Positions 38,694 through 49,307 of a stretch of DNA of 64,000 nt are shown here, piece by piece; within the stretch, counting starts at the first letter, position 1; each line of letters opens with the position of its first letter. The DNA is from Otis tarda (taxonomy: Eukaryota; Chordata; Aves; Otidiformes; Otididae): NCBI GenBank assembly GCA_026413225.1, contig CM048553.1:97686190-97750189 (forward strand), in the 5' to 3' direction. The position numbers were made by a program, and so were the translations under genes. A model generated the notes under the pieces. That model did no database searches. It was not told the origin of the DNA and saw only the letters and a program-made list of their open reading frames with translations.

Positions 38694-39161
38694 ATTATTG
38701 GTTCTTACCAATATTCCTATGACATCAGGAGAAATACTTGGTGAATAAGATTTCAAGATTATCTATTTTGTTTTCTATAGCTTTTAAACAATCATAACAT
38801 CTGTCTATTAATTTAGAATAGACAAAACAGAATGGAGAGATTTTTTGTCATTTGTGGTTTCATATATACACTTTGGTCTAACTTAACCTTGAGTGTTATG
38901 GTGGTATTAATCCTGGATACGACTCCAGGGCAACCACGACCAGCATAGTGTGCTCCGTTCCACTCTTCAGAATTCAGAAAACATGCAGGTCAGATGGTCC
39001 CATGAAGAGCAATAAGACTTGTTACAGAAAGATAAAACATGTTCATAGTGAAAAACACTAGGAGTTCAATATTTAGCTTACCAAGGACTACATGAAGAGT
39101 TTACTCTGCCAAAATCTGTAAATACTAGCATGGGAACGAAATAGCCTTTCAATTCATCAGG

Positions 39162-39181
39162 AAAAAAAAAAAAAAAAAAAA
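39162..39181 (+). repeat. Poly(A) tract, 20 nt
   Basis: Simple A run between the two solo LTRs. No upstream processed copy was recognised. Confidence 0.9.
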
Positions 39182-39604
39182 CAGAGTAAGAACTAAGGGA
39201 ACCTGACACTAAATTCCTTTCAGAAATTAAGAGGAAAATTTTTGTATTCGATAGAATTGACTCAGCAAGAGTTATATAGGTTCACCGTCACTGAATGTTT
39301 TTCTGAAAGATACATTTTGTTTCAAACTGGAGTCAATGACAGGGAAATCTATATCCTGTATTTTGCTGAAGATGAGACAATTATCAAAATGGTCTCATTT
39401 AGCTGTAATCCCAATATAACTATGGAATCCTAAGCGTCGTTTCTGATCCCTTCTTTAAGGCAGGAAAGGTGGTGATTTAAGATTCCAAGAGTAATTTTAG
39501 TTTGCTGAGGACTACATCTTTCACAGATGAAGGAGGACTCTACCGAAGATGAAGGCATACTTTGTATACCTTTAGTCACCTATGCTCACCTCCAGTCTGT
39601 AGGC

Positions 39605-39630
39605 TTTGCTGGCGTAATTATGCCAGCAAA
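39605..39630. repeat. Near-perfect 26-bp palindrome
   Basis: TTTGCTGGC and GCCAGCAAA flank a short TAATTA-centred core. All pairs match except 39614 (G) against 39621 (T). Central TAATTA is a homeodomain-type core, and GCTGGC/GCCAGC arms recall NF1 half-sites. Both readings are speculative. Confidence 0.85.
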
Positions 39631-40316
39631 AATTGTAAAGATGTGTGGTTCATTCACTGGTGTCACTCTGCTCTAATATAAGATCAGTTATACTATCAAG
39701 TGTGAGTCTTCAGAAGGAATCTGTCAAGACCACGGATCTACAACCTTACTGCTGATGATATTTCCTTAATTTAGGTATTGAGATATTTTTCTCACAAAAC
39801 ATTGAGTAGTCATAATATTTATATACTTGTAAGAAAAAGGTGATTTCAGTGGGCTTCCGTATGCGGAATTATTTTGGTAGAAAGGTGCTAAAATGTTCTT
39901 GTTGACCTTTGTTAACTAAAGAAATCTCTTTTTAATTCAAAATGACCTTTCTGTTCAAAATGGAGTTAGGTTATATTGAAGAAGGTTAACAGTTTTAAAA
40001 GGTCAAAAACAAATTAAATCTTTTGAAGTAATCAAAATACTTCTGTTGACCTGACCTTTATTTATTTATTCATCCATTCAGTTTTTGGATGGTAGTATGT
40101 AAAAATATTTATATCTGGGACATTACTAGTGTTGCAAGGTGGGTGTCGTGGTTTTGTTAGTGAGGGGGGGCCTAAGGTGGTAGCTTCTGCAGGAAACTGC
40201 TAGAAGTCGCTCCCCTTTGTTCAGTGGACTCGGCCAGGCCTAGGGCAGACCTGCTGCTGGCCAAGGTCGAGCGGATTGGTAGCAGAATGTCCCGTGATAA
40301 CGCCTCTGCGATAACG

Positions 40317-40323
40317 TATTTAA
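40317..40323 (+). promoter_or_regulatory. TATA-like box of LTR copy 2
   Basis: TATTTAA lies about 175 bp into the LTR, at the same place as TATTTAA in copy 1 (37047-37053, minus). Position and conservation in both copies suggest the U3 promoter. Activity is not shown. Confidence 0.4.
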
Positions 40324-41093
40324 GAAGGGGAAAACAGAGAAAAAAAAAGAAGAGAAGATGTGAAGAAGCTGAGCGGGGGCAGAGGCGCAGAGGGGGAGGC
40401 GCAGGCCTCCTGGGCCTTGCAGGCCTCACCCTCTGGCCTCTTGCCAGGCGGCCAACTGGGCCCGACTCGGCCCGGCCCGGCTGCAAGAAGTGGAGAGGAG
40501 ATGAGAAGTGAATTAGATGTAAAAAGATCCTGAGAGACATCTACCACCCTGTTGTGAGGAACGGCTGCAGACGCCAAGGTCAGTTCAGAAAGGAGGGGGA
40601 GGAGTAATGCGGCTCCTGGCCAAGATTCCCCTGCAGCCTGTGGTGACGACCATGGTGGAGCAGGTTGTCCCCCTGCAGCCCATGGAGGTCCACGGAGGAG
40701 CAGAGATCCACTTGGAGCCCGTGAAGGACCCCGTACCGGGGGAGGTGGATGCCTGAAGGCGGCTGTGGCCCGTGGAGGGCCCGCTGGGACAGCTGTTCTG
40801 GAGAGACTGTACTCCGTGGAAGAGATGACCCACGCCGGAGCAGTTCCATGAAGGACTGTGGCCCGTGGGAGGGACCCCACGATGGAGCAGGGGAGGAATG
40901 TGAGGAGTTCTTCCCCCGACCATGAAGCAGCGGCGTGAAACAACGTATGATGAACTGACTGCAACCCCCATTCCCTCTTCCCCCTGTGCCGCTCGGGGGG
41001 GGGAAGGTAGTAGAGATAAAGTTAAGCTTGGGAAGAGGGAGGGGTGGATGGAGGTTATCTTGTTCTCTGTCTCATTATCCTGCTGTTTGTAGT

Positions 41094-41099
41094 AATAAA
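41094..41099 (+). terminator. Polyadenylation signal of LTR copy 2
   Basis: AATAAA lies about 185 bp before the LTR end and is shared with copy 1. Because this copy is in the same sense as GABBR2, it could in principle cause premature polyadenylation of the intron. A downstream GT-rich stretch is present but not strong. Confidence 0.45.
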
Positions 41100-41287
41100 T
41101 GAATAGTTTTTCCCAAGTCGAGTCTGTTTTGCCCGTGACGGTAACTTTGAGGATTTCTCCCTGTCCTTATCTCAGACCTCGAGCCGTTTTTCCTTATATT
41201 TTCTCTCCCTGTTCTTTCGGAGGGTGGGGGGAGTGAGAGAGAGACTGCGTAGTCTGGTCCTGATCAGGGCTGAACTACGACAGTGGG

Positions 41288-44200
41288 AGAAAAAAAATGA
41301 AATCTTCAGAAATTCTTATGAGACAAATGTTTTCATGTAGTTATGTATATTAAGATGCACCTTACATTTGACTGTCAACAAGAAACCAGGAGCTGATTCT
41401 AGACACAGCAACTTTTGTGATGGGGAAGTCGAATTATCTAATTGTAGAAAGACTTCAAAGCAGATGCACTCAACAGTGCTTCTGCTACAACTATTGTGAT
41501 ATAATTATGAGAATTTACTTATTAAGATAGTCTTAGCATTTATAAATTAAAAATTTGCTCAACATCTTTGAAAACAAAGGAAAGACGTCCACTTAATGCA
41601 ACAGTTTATGAGTTACGTCTTAGTACAGTCATAAAAATAGCAGCAAAATCCTCCATTACTGGGTAGATGGACCATCATCTAACCATTTTGGAGAGTATAA
41701 AAGAATAGATGAGGAAATTAAAATTTCCTTCATGTTGAGAAGTAATCCTTTTTATTTACCACAGCACAGAAACTATTAGTTTGTCAGTGCCTGCATAGAG
41801 GCACAGTGGTCTCCACTGGTATTTGACTCTGAAAATGTTGTACAACCCCACTTTATGCTTTTCTCTTCTTCCACACCTCAAATGTGTGTTTTTAAATTCT
41901 CTTAAGGAATGAATTTTTGATTTTCTGCATGAAGACATTGTCCATTTATTCTTGTCACTACAATGCAAATAGGCATAGTAATAAATATTGTCAGAATCCA
42001 TAAATCAAAGGAATTATAGCTCTAAACAGAAAATAGAAGATGATTACAGAGGTGAGTTTGTTGCCCTTCTTGGTCCAAATAGCTGGGCACAATTGAGGAC
42101 CTGAGAGTTTCTCATGTTGAGAGGAGTAACCGATGATAGATTCTGTTAGCTTTTGGGTGCAAATCTGGCTTATTTACAGGAAAAGCACTAAATCCTGTTT
42201 CTCCAAGTGCCACAGAAAGAACGATAAGTCATACCCTTGCTTACAACTCAAAGCCTACCCACTAGCAAATTATCTGCCAAAAGATTCTCTAGCTTGTTTC
42301 CTGTTGAGGCCACCCTAACAGTTTGTCAATGGCTGTCCTCTGCATTTTTGCTCTACTGTTCTTCTTTCTGCATTTGCCATACCTCCGCATTAATGCTGTT
42401 TCCATTACTGTAAGCAATGAGGGATTGAATTGCTGCAGCCACCAAGAAGAACGGCTGACGTTCCTGCGGCAGAGCAGGAAATCTAGCTAGGAAAGGAAAA
42501 AAAAAACCAGAAGAAAACTGCAAGTCCAGCTTGTCAGCCATGATTCTGGGCAGCTTCACAGGAAAGGAGGGGAAAATATTCTTCCTTTGTTTGTGAAACC
42601 AATACTGAGAAGTGCGCATTTCTGGAAGAATCTGTGCAGTGCAGGAGTGTTTGGGTAGTAACAAAGGTCTTCATTCCTCTAACCTGCTTTTCTTACTTAT
42701 CTTGGCCTCCCTTCAAAGAAAAACACGTTCTGCTGCGGAGAATGCTTTATTAAGTTTTTGTAACTCTTGTCCCGCTGTCTCCATGCGCATATGCAGAAAT
42801 GTTTCATTATCCAGACCCTAGATATGTAATTGGGGCAACATTCTCTGAGGAAATAATATGATGTAAAATTCCTACTGAAGAGATCGCTGAGTGTAAAGTG
42901 GGAAGTCTTAGTCACAGTTGTTTGAAACAGTCCATGATACAAGAGAATTTTGCCTTTTCCCTTTTATTACTAGTCTGCATTTGTTGGCAGAGATCACAGG
43001 AGTTTCTTTACTCAGTATAATCTATTATTTCGTATTTTATGTTAATGCAAATAAATGAAACTGCTTGGATTAGGGGTTAATGTTCATAAAAAAACCAAGA
43101 AATCTCTGGGAACCTTTTGGCTCTCAAAAAACCTGTTTCATTTAAATAAAATGAAGCACCACAACAGCAAAATAAAAATCATTAAGTAAAGTGATCTTAT
43201 AAATAATGCTGCTGAGAGATTCTCTTTACAAGTAAATGTATGGATACATTCAGAATACAAGAGCTTATAAATAGATCTTCTGGCATTTTATCGTCTTTCA
43301 ATCACACTAACTTACAGTATGCTTACTGCTTTCTGGAATTATTTGTACAAGAGACAGATGGGGAGCTAAAAAGTAGGTTTGTTTTAAAGGTATTACAGTG
43401 TGACTGTCATGGTGAGTGTATTACCAGACCTTATTGTTTTGAGGTACTAGGAATTACAGGGGTATCTCTAACACATATTCTTTTTTTTTTCTTTCTTTCT
43501 TTCTTCACTGCCATCCACTTGCAAAGTTAGACCTGGATCCTGCATTTGTAGCAAACTGAGTGATGTAAAATAACTACATTAACATCCTTGAAGCCACAGA
43601 ATGTGTTAGGGCTTTTTCCCTTGGCTTGTATCATATATCTTTTGATGTTTTAGAAAACAGAACTGAAAAAACAGTAACCAGATAAAAAATAGGGATATAC
43701 ATGTTGATATTTCAGCAAATGTCATTTCATTGTGTGATGATTTCTAGCTAGCCAGCCGTTACACAATGACTGTCCCGTATCTATGCTGTGCTAAAATACC
43801 ACTTGGACTGAAGATTTTTTAGGAGTTACAATGTAAACAGGATTTCTTCTGAACTGTTGGAAGAGTTTGGTTTTTGATGTTTTTGTGAAGCCAGACAATG
43901 CCTAAGTCCAGTCCATTGACTTAAGTTGGGTTGGGGAGCTGGATTTCGGTATGACAAGAAAATGAAAACGAATGAAGTAGAAAATACCCTGTTAATCATC
44001 CTAGATAACCTAAAGATACCCTTTACTTCATGTCACAGAGGCAGGGAGTGTGTGTTTATATCTAGGTGAGAATCCTTGCATCCTGAAATACTTCATACCG
44101 CAGCTCTGTGCAAATTCTCCTCTGGAGGACTCCACTGAAGCCACTCCTGATGTGGGTTTGGGAAGAAGGGTCACACAGGACCCAAGACTGATTGGTGTCC

Positions 44201-44917
44201 CACACAGTTCCCACCTGAGCCGAAGCAGTGGGTTATAGTTTAAAATAATAAAATAATAATATAGTTAATAATAATACTGCCATACTGCATCACTACAGTA
44301 CTCATCACCACAGTGGAACCGTTGGGAACTTAAGAGGAATCCTTAGCCTCATTCTAATGAGTATTTGAAGTGGCTGGAATCTTCTCTGTTACAAACGAAG
44401 ATAAACTTAAAGCTTCTAAAACTTTCACAAAACACAGAGCCATTTTTCTTTGTTTTGCCTCAAATTGAAATGCCAATAATTTATTTTTAATCAGTATAAT
44501 TAATATAAATAAATGCTGTTTTAAAAGGTAGTCACAATCTAAAAATCACACATTTTCTTTTTAAATAACTTTGCAGGGGGACATTGTAGAGAATTGCAAA
44601 ACTGCTTTTAAATGTCATTTCAAGTCATTAAGTTTCTTGAAATTGATCCTTCTCCAAACAAAAAAAATATTCAAATAGAGAAAATTTTCTTGAACATTTT
44701 CCCAGTAAATGTCTAATTATAATTTAGAATTAGAATTAGAATGTTAGAAATTACAAATCTAATTTCTATTTAGAAATTTACTGCAAGAAACTGCTTCTAT
44801 CTCTGGAGCAATAAAAACTGGAGTGAGAATTATTATATTGATCATAGTTATCAGAAAGACAGGCTTTTTTTTTAACTCAAAGAAGTAAGGCACAATAGGC
44901 TGGATTCCTCTCAGATT
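41288..44917 (+). other. GABBR2 intron, no feature seen
   Basis: AT-rich non-coding sequence with the microsatellite at 43481-43505. Frames of up to 103 codons (42353-42664, minus) lack recognisable domains. Confidence 0.7.
43481..43505 (+). repeat. Poly(T)/(CTTT)n microsatellite
   Basis: Ten T followed by CTTT repeats. Confidence 0.85.
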
Positions 44918-45030
44918 TCCTAGGCAATTTGGTTAACCTTCATATGACTCCTCTTCCTCATCTACAGAAATGAGGTAACAGCTCCCTTTCTGATAGTGCC
45001 ATGAGCATTAATCCATTGTTCTGGTACAAA
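44918..45030 (+). mobile_element. MIR-type SINE, 3' half (ancient)
   Basis: The order GGCAATTTGGTTAACCTTC, CTTCCTCATCTACAG, AAATGAGGTAACAG, then TGATAGTGCC and ATGAGCATTAAT matches the 3' half of MIR ('GGCAAGTTACTTAACC...TTCCTCATCTGTAAAATGAGG...GATTAAATGAG'). The tRNA-like head is not recognisable. Confidence 0.65.
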
Positions 45031-48000
45031 ATAAGTAAATTCACAGATTAGAGGCTGCAGCAGTTGTAACTATTTCAAGAAATAAAATTCTGGCTTCCAC
45101 CTCAGATTATGGGAAAAAAAAAAAATTAAAGTAGCATTCCTAAACTTTTGATCTTTATGAGAAGTTTTTCTTCTCAGATGGGAACTGACACAGTATACTG
45201 TCTTGCTGCAGTTACATATTCATAGTAATGAACTGTAAATGCTTTTACAAACATAAATAACATTATTTAAACAATTTGAAAAAACGCAACTCTACATTCA
45301 AGTCTAAAGTAAGTCGCTCCTTGAGCAAGCACAAGTATGCACACTGGATGCAATGGACATTGTGGTTACTCAGAACCTCATCCTTACCTTCTCCTGAGGT
45401 CAGAAGATTTATGTTTCTCATTTCTCTTGCAGAAGTCATGAGATGGCCGGGCGTAAGGATAGTTATTTAGCTGAAAGCCTGCTTCTATTAACAAAATCCT
45501 GCATTCCCATACTGGGAAACAGCCCTTCCTATATGAAATAGTACTATGCTTACCTGTTAAAAATTGATTTTGTTCTGTGATCAAATTGTCCCATGACTCA
45601 CAATCAAATAAAAATACATGAAGAAAAAGTCTTTAAATCAATTACTGTCCTGGATCATTTGACTATTATAGAAATGACCAAAATTCTCAATTAATCTTGA
45701 AGAGAAATTAAATTGGTCACTGGACTGCAAGAATCCAGTAACAGTTTTGTACTCTACTGAGCCACTAAATAACATACAATGTGATTTGTAATGTATTTGA
45801 ACTCAAGCTCAGATAAGAAAAAAGACAAACAAGCTTTTATTCAAGGTTGCCTACCAAATTTTTAATTGGAAGACATTCCAAGTGAGCTACCCCAGCTTAG
45901 TGTTGCATTTGCTATTTTGCATTCATGGAGGTAAAACATATATGAAACAAATGGGATCCGTTTCCTGGAAAATCTCTTTTTCATAAGACAGTTGTTTTTC
46001 TCTAAAAATATCCTCAAAGTATTAAGTAATTTAAAAGTAGACAGCCTTTGATCCTTCTCATTCTCTTATCATCAGCCTGGCTAAAACACTCTGCATGGGA
46101 AAACTGTTTAAACCCTTTGTGGAACACCTTTCCATACGGATATGCAGTTTAGCACAGAGGAGGACTTGTTACAATGTGCAAGTAAATGTAGTTTCTTATA
46201 GAATTTACAGTATAAACTAACTATAATTATCCTTGAAAAAAAAAAAATTAAATTTAAAAAGATGTAAGGATGATCTTCTAATTTAGCAAAGTCTGGGTTT
46301 TTAGATAAGGAAACACATTTGAGCTCCATATGACTGTTAAATGTGCCAAATTAAAAATGCCAGATATATCTAATTCATGTTGCAGACTAGCGATAGCATG
46401 CAGTCATTATGCCAGTTAGATGGAAGCCATTTAAAGGGAAGATAAAACAGAGAGTGGGATGGTATATGAAGACCATTTTAACAGCAAGCCAGAAGAGTAT
46501 GATCCTGTGTTTTCCTATACTATGGGAACAGCACAGATTATTTTAAACCTAGTAAACAGAAGCTGCAAGTATTTACCTTGTGTTTCATATCCGTCTTTGG
46601 AAAAGACCAAGGCCTAATGATCTGATTTTCCCACTGATGAAACTGCAGCTGCAGAAATGGCAAAATGTCCCACTGGAAATCTGCTGCACAGTTTCTTCGA
46701 AAGCTGGCTGAGATCATATGCCTGTGAGCTGTGTTACACAGCAGCACCACTGCTCTGTAAATAAGGGTCATCTGCTGTATGGGCAACAGGACCTGAAAAG
46801 GTGACCACAAAGAAGACGATCAAGGACTTTTGGATACTGTGTGGTGGCCCAGTCTGTCCTTCACAGACATTTGCTGGATGAAACGCCTCGTGGAACATAG
46901 ACCCTTCCTCCTTTTAAGACCTATGTGGAGCTATAGAGAAGGAATGGCAGTAAAGATACAAAATAAATCAATGGTACATTAATCATCACACAAATGACTC
47001 CCCACTGCGCTGGGTCTTTTCCAAAGGGATTTTGGCCAGTAAAATAGCCACTAAGGAACTGTAGTTACAGATAGAAAAGGAGATAAGCGCTACCTTTGTA
47101 TGGATCAAATAACATCATGCCCAGAAGGCACAGGTGCCTCAGGGTGGTTTTCGCTATCTTCGCACCTTAGCCTGAGACAGGGAAAGCTGTCCATTCCACT
47201 GCATACATTTGTTTACTCGAGTGGAGCCAGACCCTTAACGGAGTTGGAGATAATTGTTCAACAAAAACTGCACGTGCACTCAAAGCGCTGCCTTTCTGCT
47301 CCCCTAACATGAGCTACTCTGGAAAGCAGCTTAGACCCAGCCTGTGGTTTTGCATTGCAATCTGTAGATAGGTGAAGGGAACAAGAGTCTCGCTGCTGCT
47401 CAGTTATTCTGAGAAGGGGTAGGAAGGTGGGAGGCACTCAGCAGTCTCTGTCACTGCCCCTGCCAGGGTCCCTCCTGCACATTTCCCTGCTGCTTCCAGG
47501 TGGTTTTAAGCTTCACTCCTCCCCCTGGCAGCACCCACCTAAGACATCACTCGCCTTTTACAATGAGGATCTGCCAGCCCACCAGCAGACTGAAGAGCTG
47601 AGGAAATTAAGAGGCAACAGAACTACAGAATTGACTACTAATAATTTGAACATGCACAAAGAGAGGGGATGCAAACATTCTGTGGGTAATCTATTTACTG
47701 GTTTAGGTTGCTTTCTAGACATAGCACATCTCATGTAAAACAAGCATTATTTTACTGGTGATGATACGCAAGTCTTGTATGAAGTGAACAGATTAAACTG
47801 TTTATGTTCAACTGCTGAAAACACTCCAGAAATTGATGTCAATGTCGGAAACCTTATTAGGTTTCAGAAGAGGTAGGAAAGCTTCAGCCTAATCACAAGA
47901 TAGAAGGTCTTCAGGCTCTGGAGAATGACATCTGAAGGGCATTGAGATTGTTTTCTATAAAAGGATTGGGCAAATTTCCAGTACATATATAATCACTGGT

Positions 48001-49227
48001 AGCATTTATGTTGTCATCCTCTCTAAAGTGGTAACAAAGTGCACAAATGGTGGATGATTAGAGAGGTCAGTGAAGTGCTCCATTCAGCTGTAATTGTAGA
48101 GTTTTCAAAAATTCTTTTGACATCAGAAAATATCATATGTTTTTTTTAAGCCAGCTTTTTGCTATGATTAGTTAATTCATGCAAAATCAGTGAAGAAACA
48201 GAATGGCAAATTAAAAGCAGTAGAACAGGAATGTCATCTTGCAGTAGCGACAAGTAATCAGCAAAATCAGTTCACTGTAAAATTACTGCTACCTGCCAAT
48301 GCTTAACTCCACATGCACAAGACCTCAGCAAATGTTTGTGTAAAATACTACCACTTTGCAGATCTGGAAGGTGCTTTGAAAGAAGTGCTGCCCCATGTAC
48401 ACTTCTGCTGATGCTACAATCAGTATTTGCTCTTGTCCTGCTCCCCCTAAAGCACTTCACAAGATTTTCTTATCTCACATAGAAAATCTGAATACACTGT
48501 TTTATTTAATTAACATAATTTTTAATCTATCATTGCCTTATAAAATCTGGCAGTCTTCCTACTGAGAAAATAATGGGACTTCTTTCTCTCTAATAGGATT
48601 TGAAAACAAGTTATGTTTTCCATTTCATCATTTTTCTGCCCAGGTCTCTCAGTTTTGAGTAATGAATGGACATATGCTTTCTCCTTTTGAAGCAAATTTG
48701 CATTAGAGAATAACCACATAGGGAAATAAAAAGATAATCTGCCACTGACCAAATAGGAGTTTGTGTTTCAGCAATGTTCTTTGAAATAAGGAATAATTCC
48801 AATTGCTCATAGTTGGTTAAAAGTGGTGGAGTGCTTCAGTCTAAGTGTAAGTGGAGGTTTCAATCCAGGGACAAAGGAAACAAACCACATCACATCATCC
48901 ATCACACCAAGTGGAAGTCTATGTTATTTATAAACTTTCCTGTTTCACAAAAGTACAAAACTAAAATAGAGATAATACAAGTTAGAAAGGACATAGAGCT
49001 GGGGACATGAAGAGACAGTCCTGTGCTGACTCCCCAGTCTGAAGGAAAAAAAAAAAAAAAAAAAAGACATTCTGAAGAGCACAGGCTTAAATTTTATGTC
49101 ATCTCCATAATTCCAGACCAAGAGGGATGCAATTATTCGCATACTGTAACACAAAGATGTAAAAAAACCCAAATATCTTGATAGCAGACGCAAGCATAGT
49201 TTAGAATTTCAGAAAAATGTCTCCATA
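45031..49227 (+). other. GABBR2 intron, no feature seen
   Basis: Non-coding sequence. The stretch 47100-47600 is slightly more GC-rich and holds a 103-codon frame (47427-47738) without a recognisable domain. Confidence 0.7.
49046..49065 (+). repeat. Poly(A) tract, 20 nt
   Basis: Simple A run about 160 bp from the 3' end of the antisense CR1. CR1 ends in octamers, not poly(A), so it is not that element's tail. Confidence 0.9.
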
Positions 49228-49307
49228 GTATTACAGAATTACAGAATTATCAAGATTGGAAAAGACCTAAAAGATCATCCAGTCCAACCATCACCAATAC
49301 TTCTCAG
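49228..49307 (-). repeat. CR1 3' UTR and octamer tail
   Basis: About 80 nt follow the ORF2 stop. They contain the conserved GGTTGGACTGGATGATC stretch and end in two tandem AATTCTGT octamers and a partial third. CR1 elements end in such short tandem octamers instead of poly(A). They are recognised by the element's own RT. Confidence 0.85.

Larger units (their letters stand above)
37222..40138 (+). other. GABBR2 intron between the two solo LTRs
   Basis: About 2.9 kb of AT-rich intron, with two strong palindromes (38670, 39605) and a 20-nt A tract. No retroviral internal sequence is present, so this is not the body of a provirus. The LTRs are also in opposite orientation. Confidence 0.75.
40144..41282 (+). 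mobile_element. Endogenous-retrovirus solo LTR, copy 2
   Basis: This is 1139 bp beginning TGTCGTGGTTTTG and ending CTGAACTACGACA. A perfect 5-bp target duplication GTGGG lies at 40139-40143 and 41283-41287. It has a TATA-like TATTTAA at 40317-40323 and AATAAA at 41094-41099, which set the sense as + (same as GABBR2). The middle holds imperfect internal repeats around CTGCAGCC, CCATGG and GTGGCCCGTGG units and a G-rich block near 40990-41050. No gag, pol or env flanks it. A frame of 214 codons on the opposite strand (40320-40964) is best read as chance in GC-rich sequence. Its own target duplication differs from copy 1, so the two inserted independently. Confidence 0.93.

Noticed and set aside
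40320..40964. 214-codon minus-strand frame and overlapping frames in the solo LTR
   Set aside because: They lie wholly inside a solo LTR, several frames are open together because of high GC, and copy 1 shows similar frames. Retroviral genes are not present.
36062..41282. A provirus bounded by the two LTRs
   Set aside because: The LTRs are in opposite orientation, each has its own target duplication, and the 2.9 kb between them shows no gag, pol, env or primer-binding site that I recognise.
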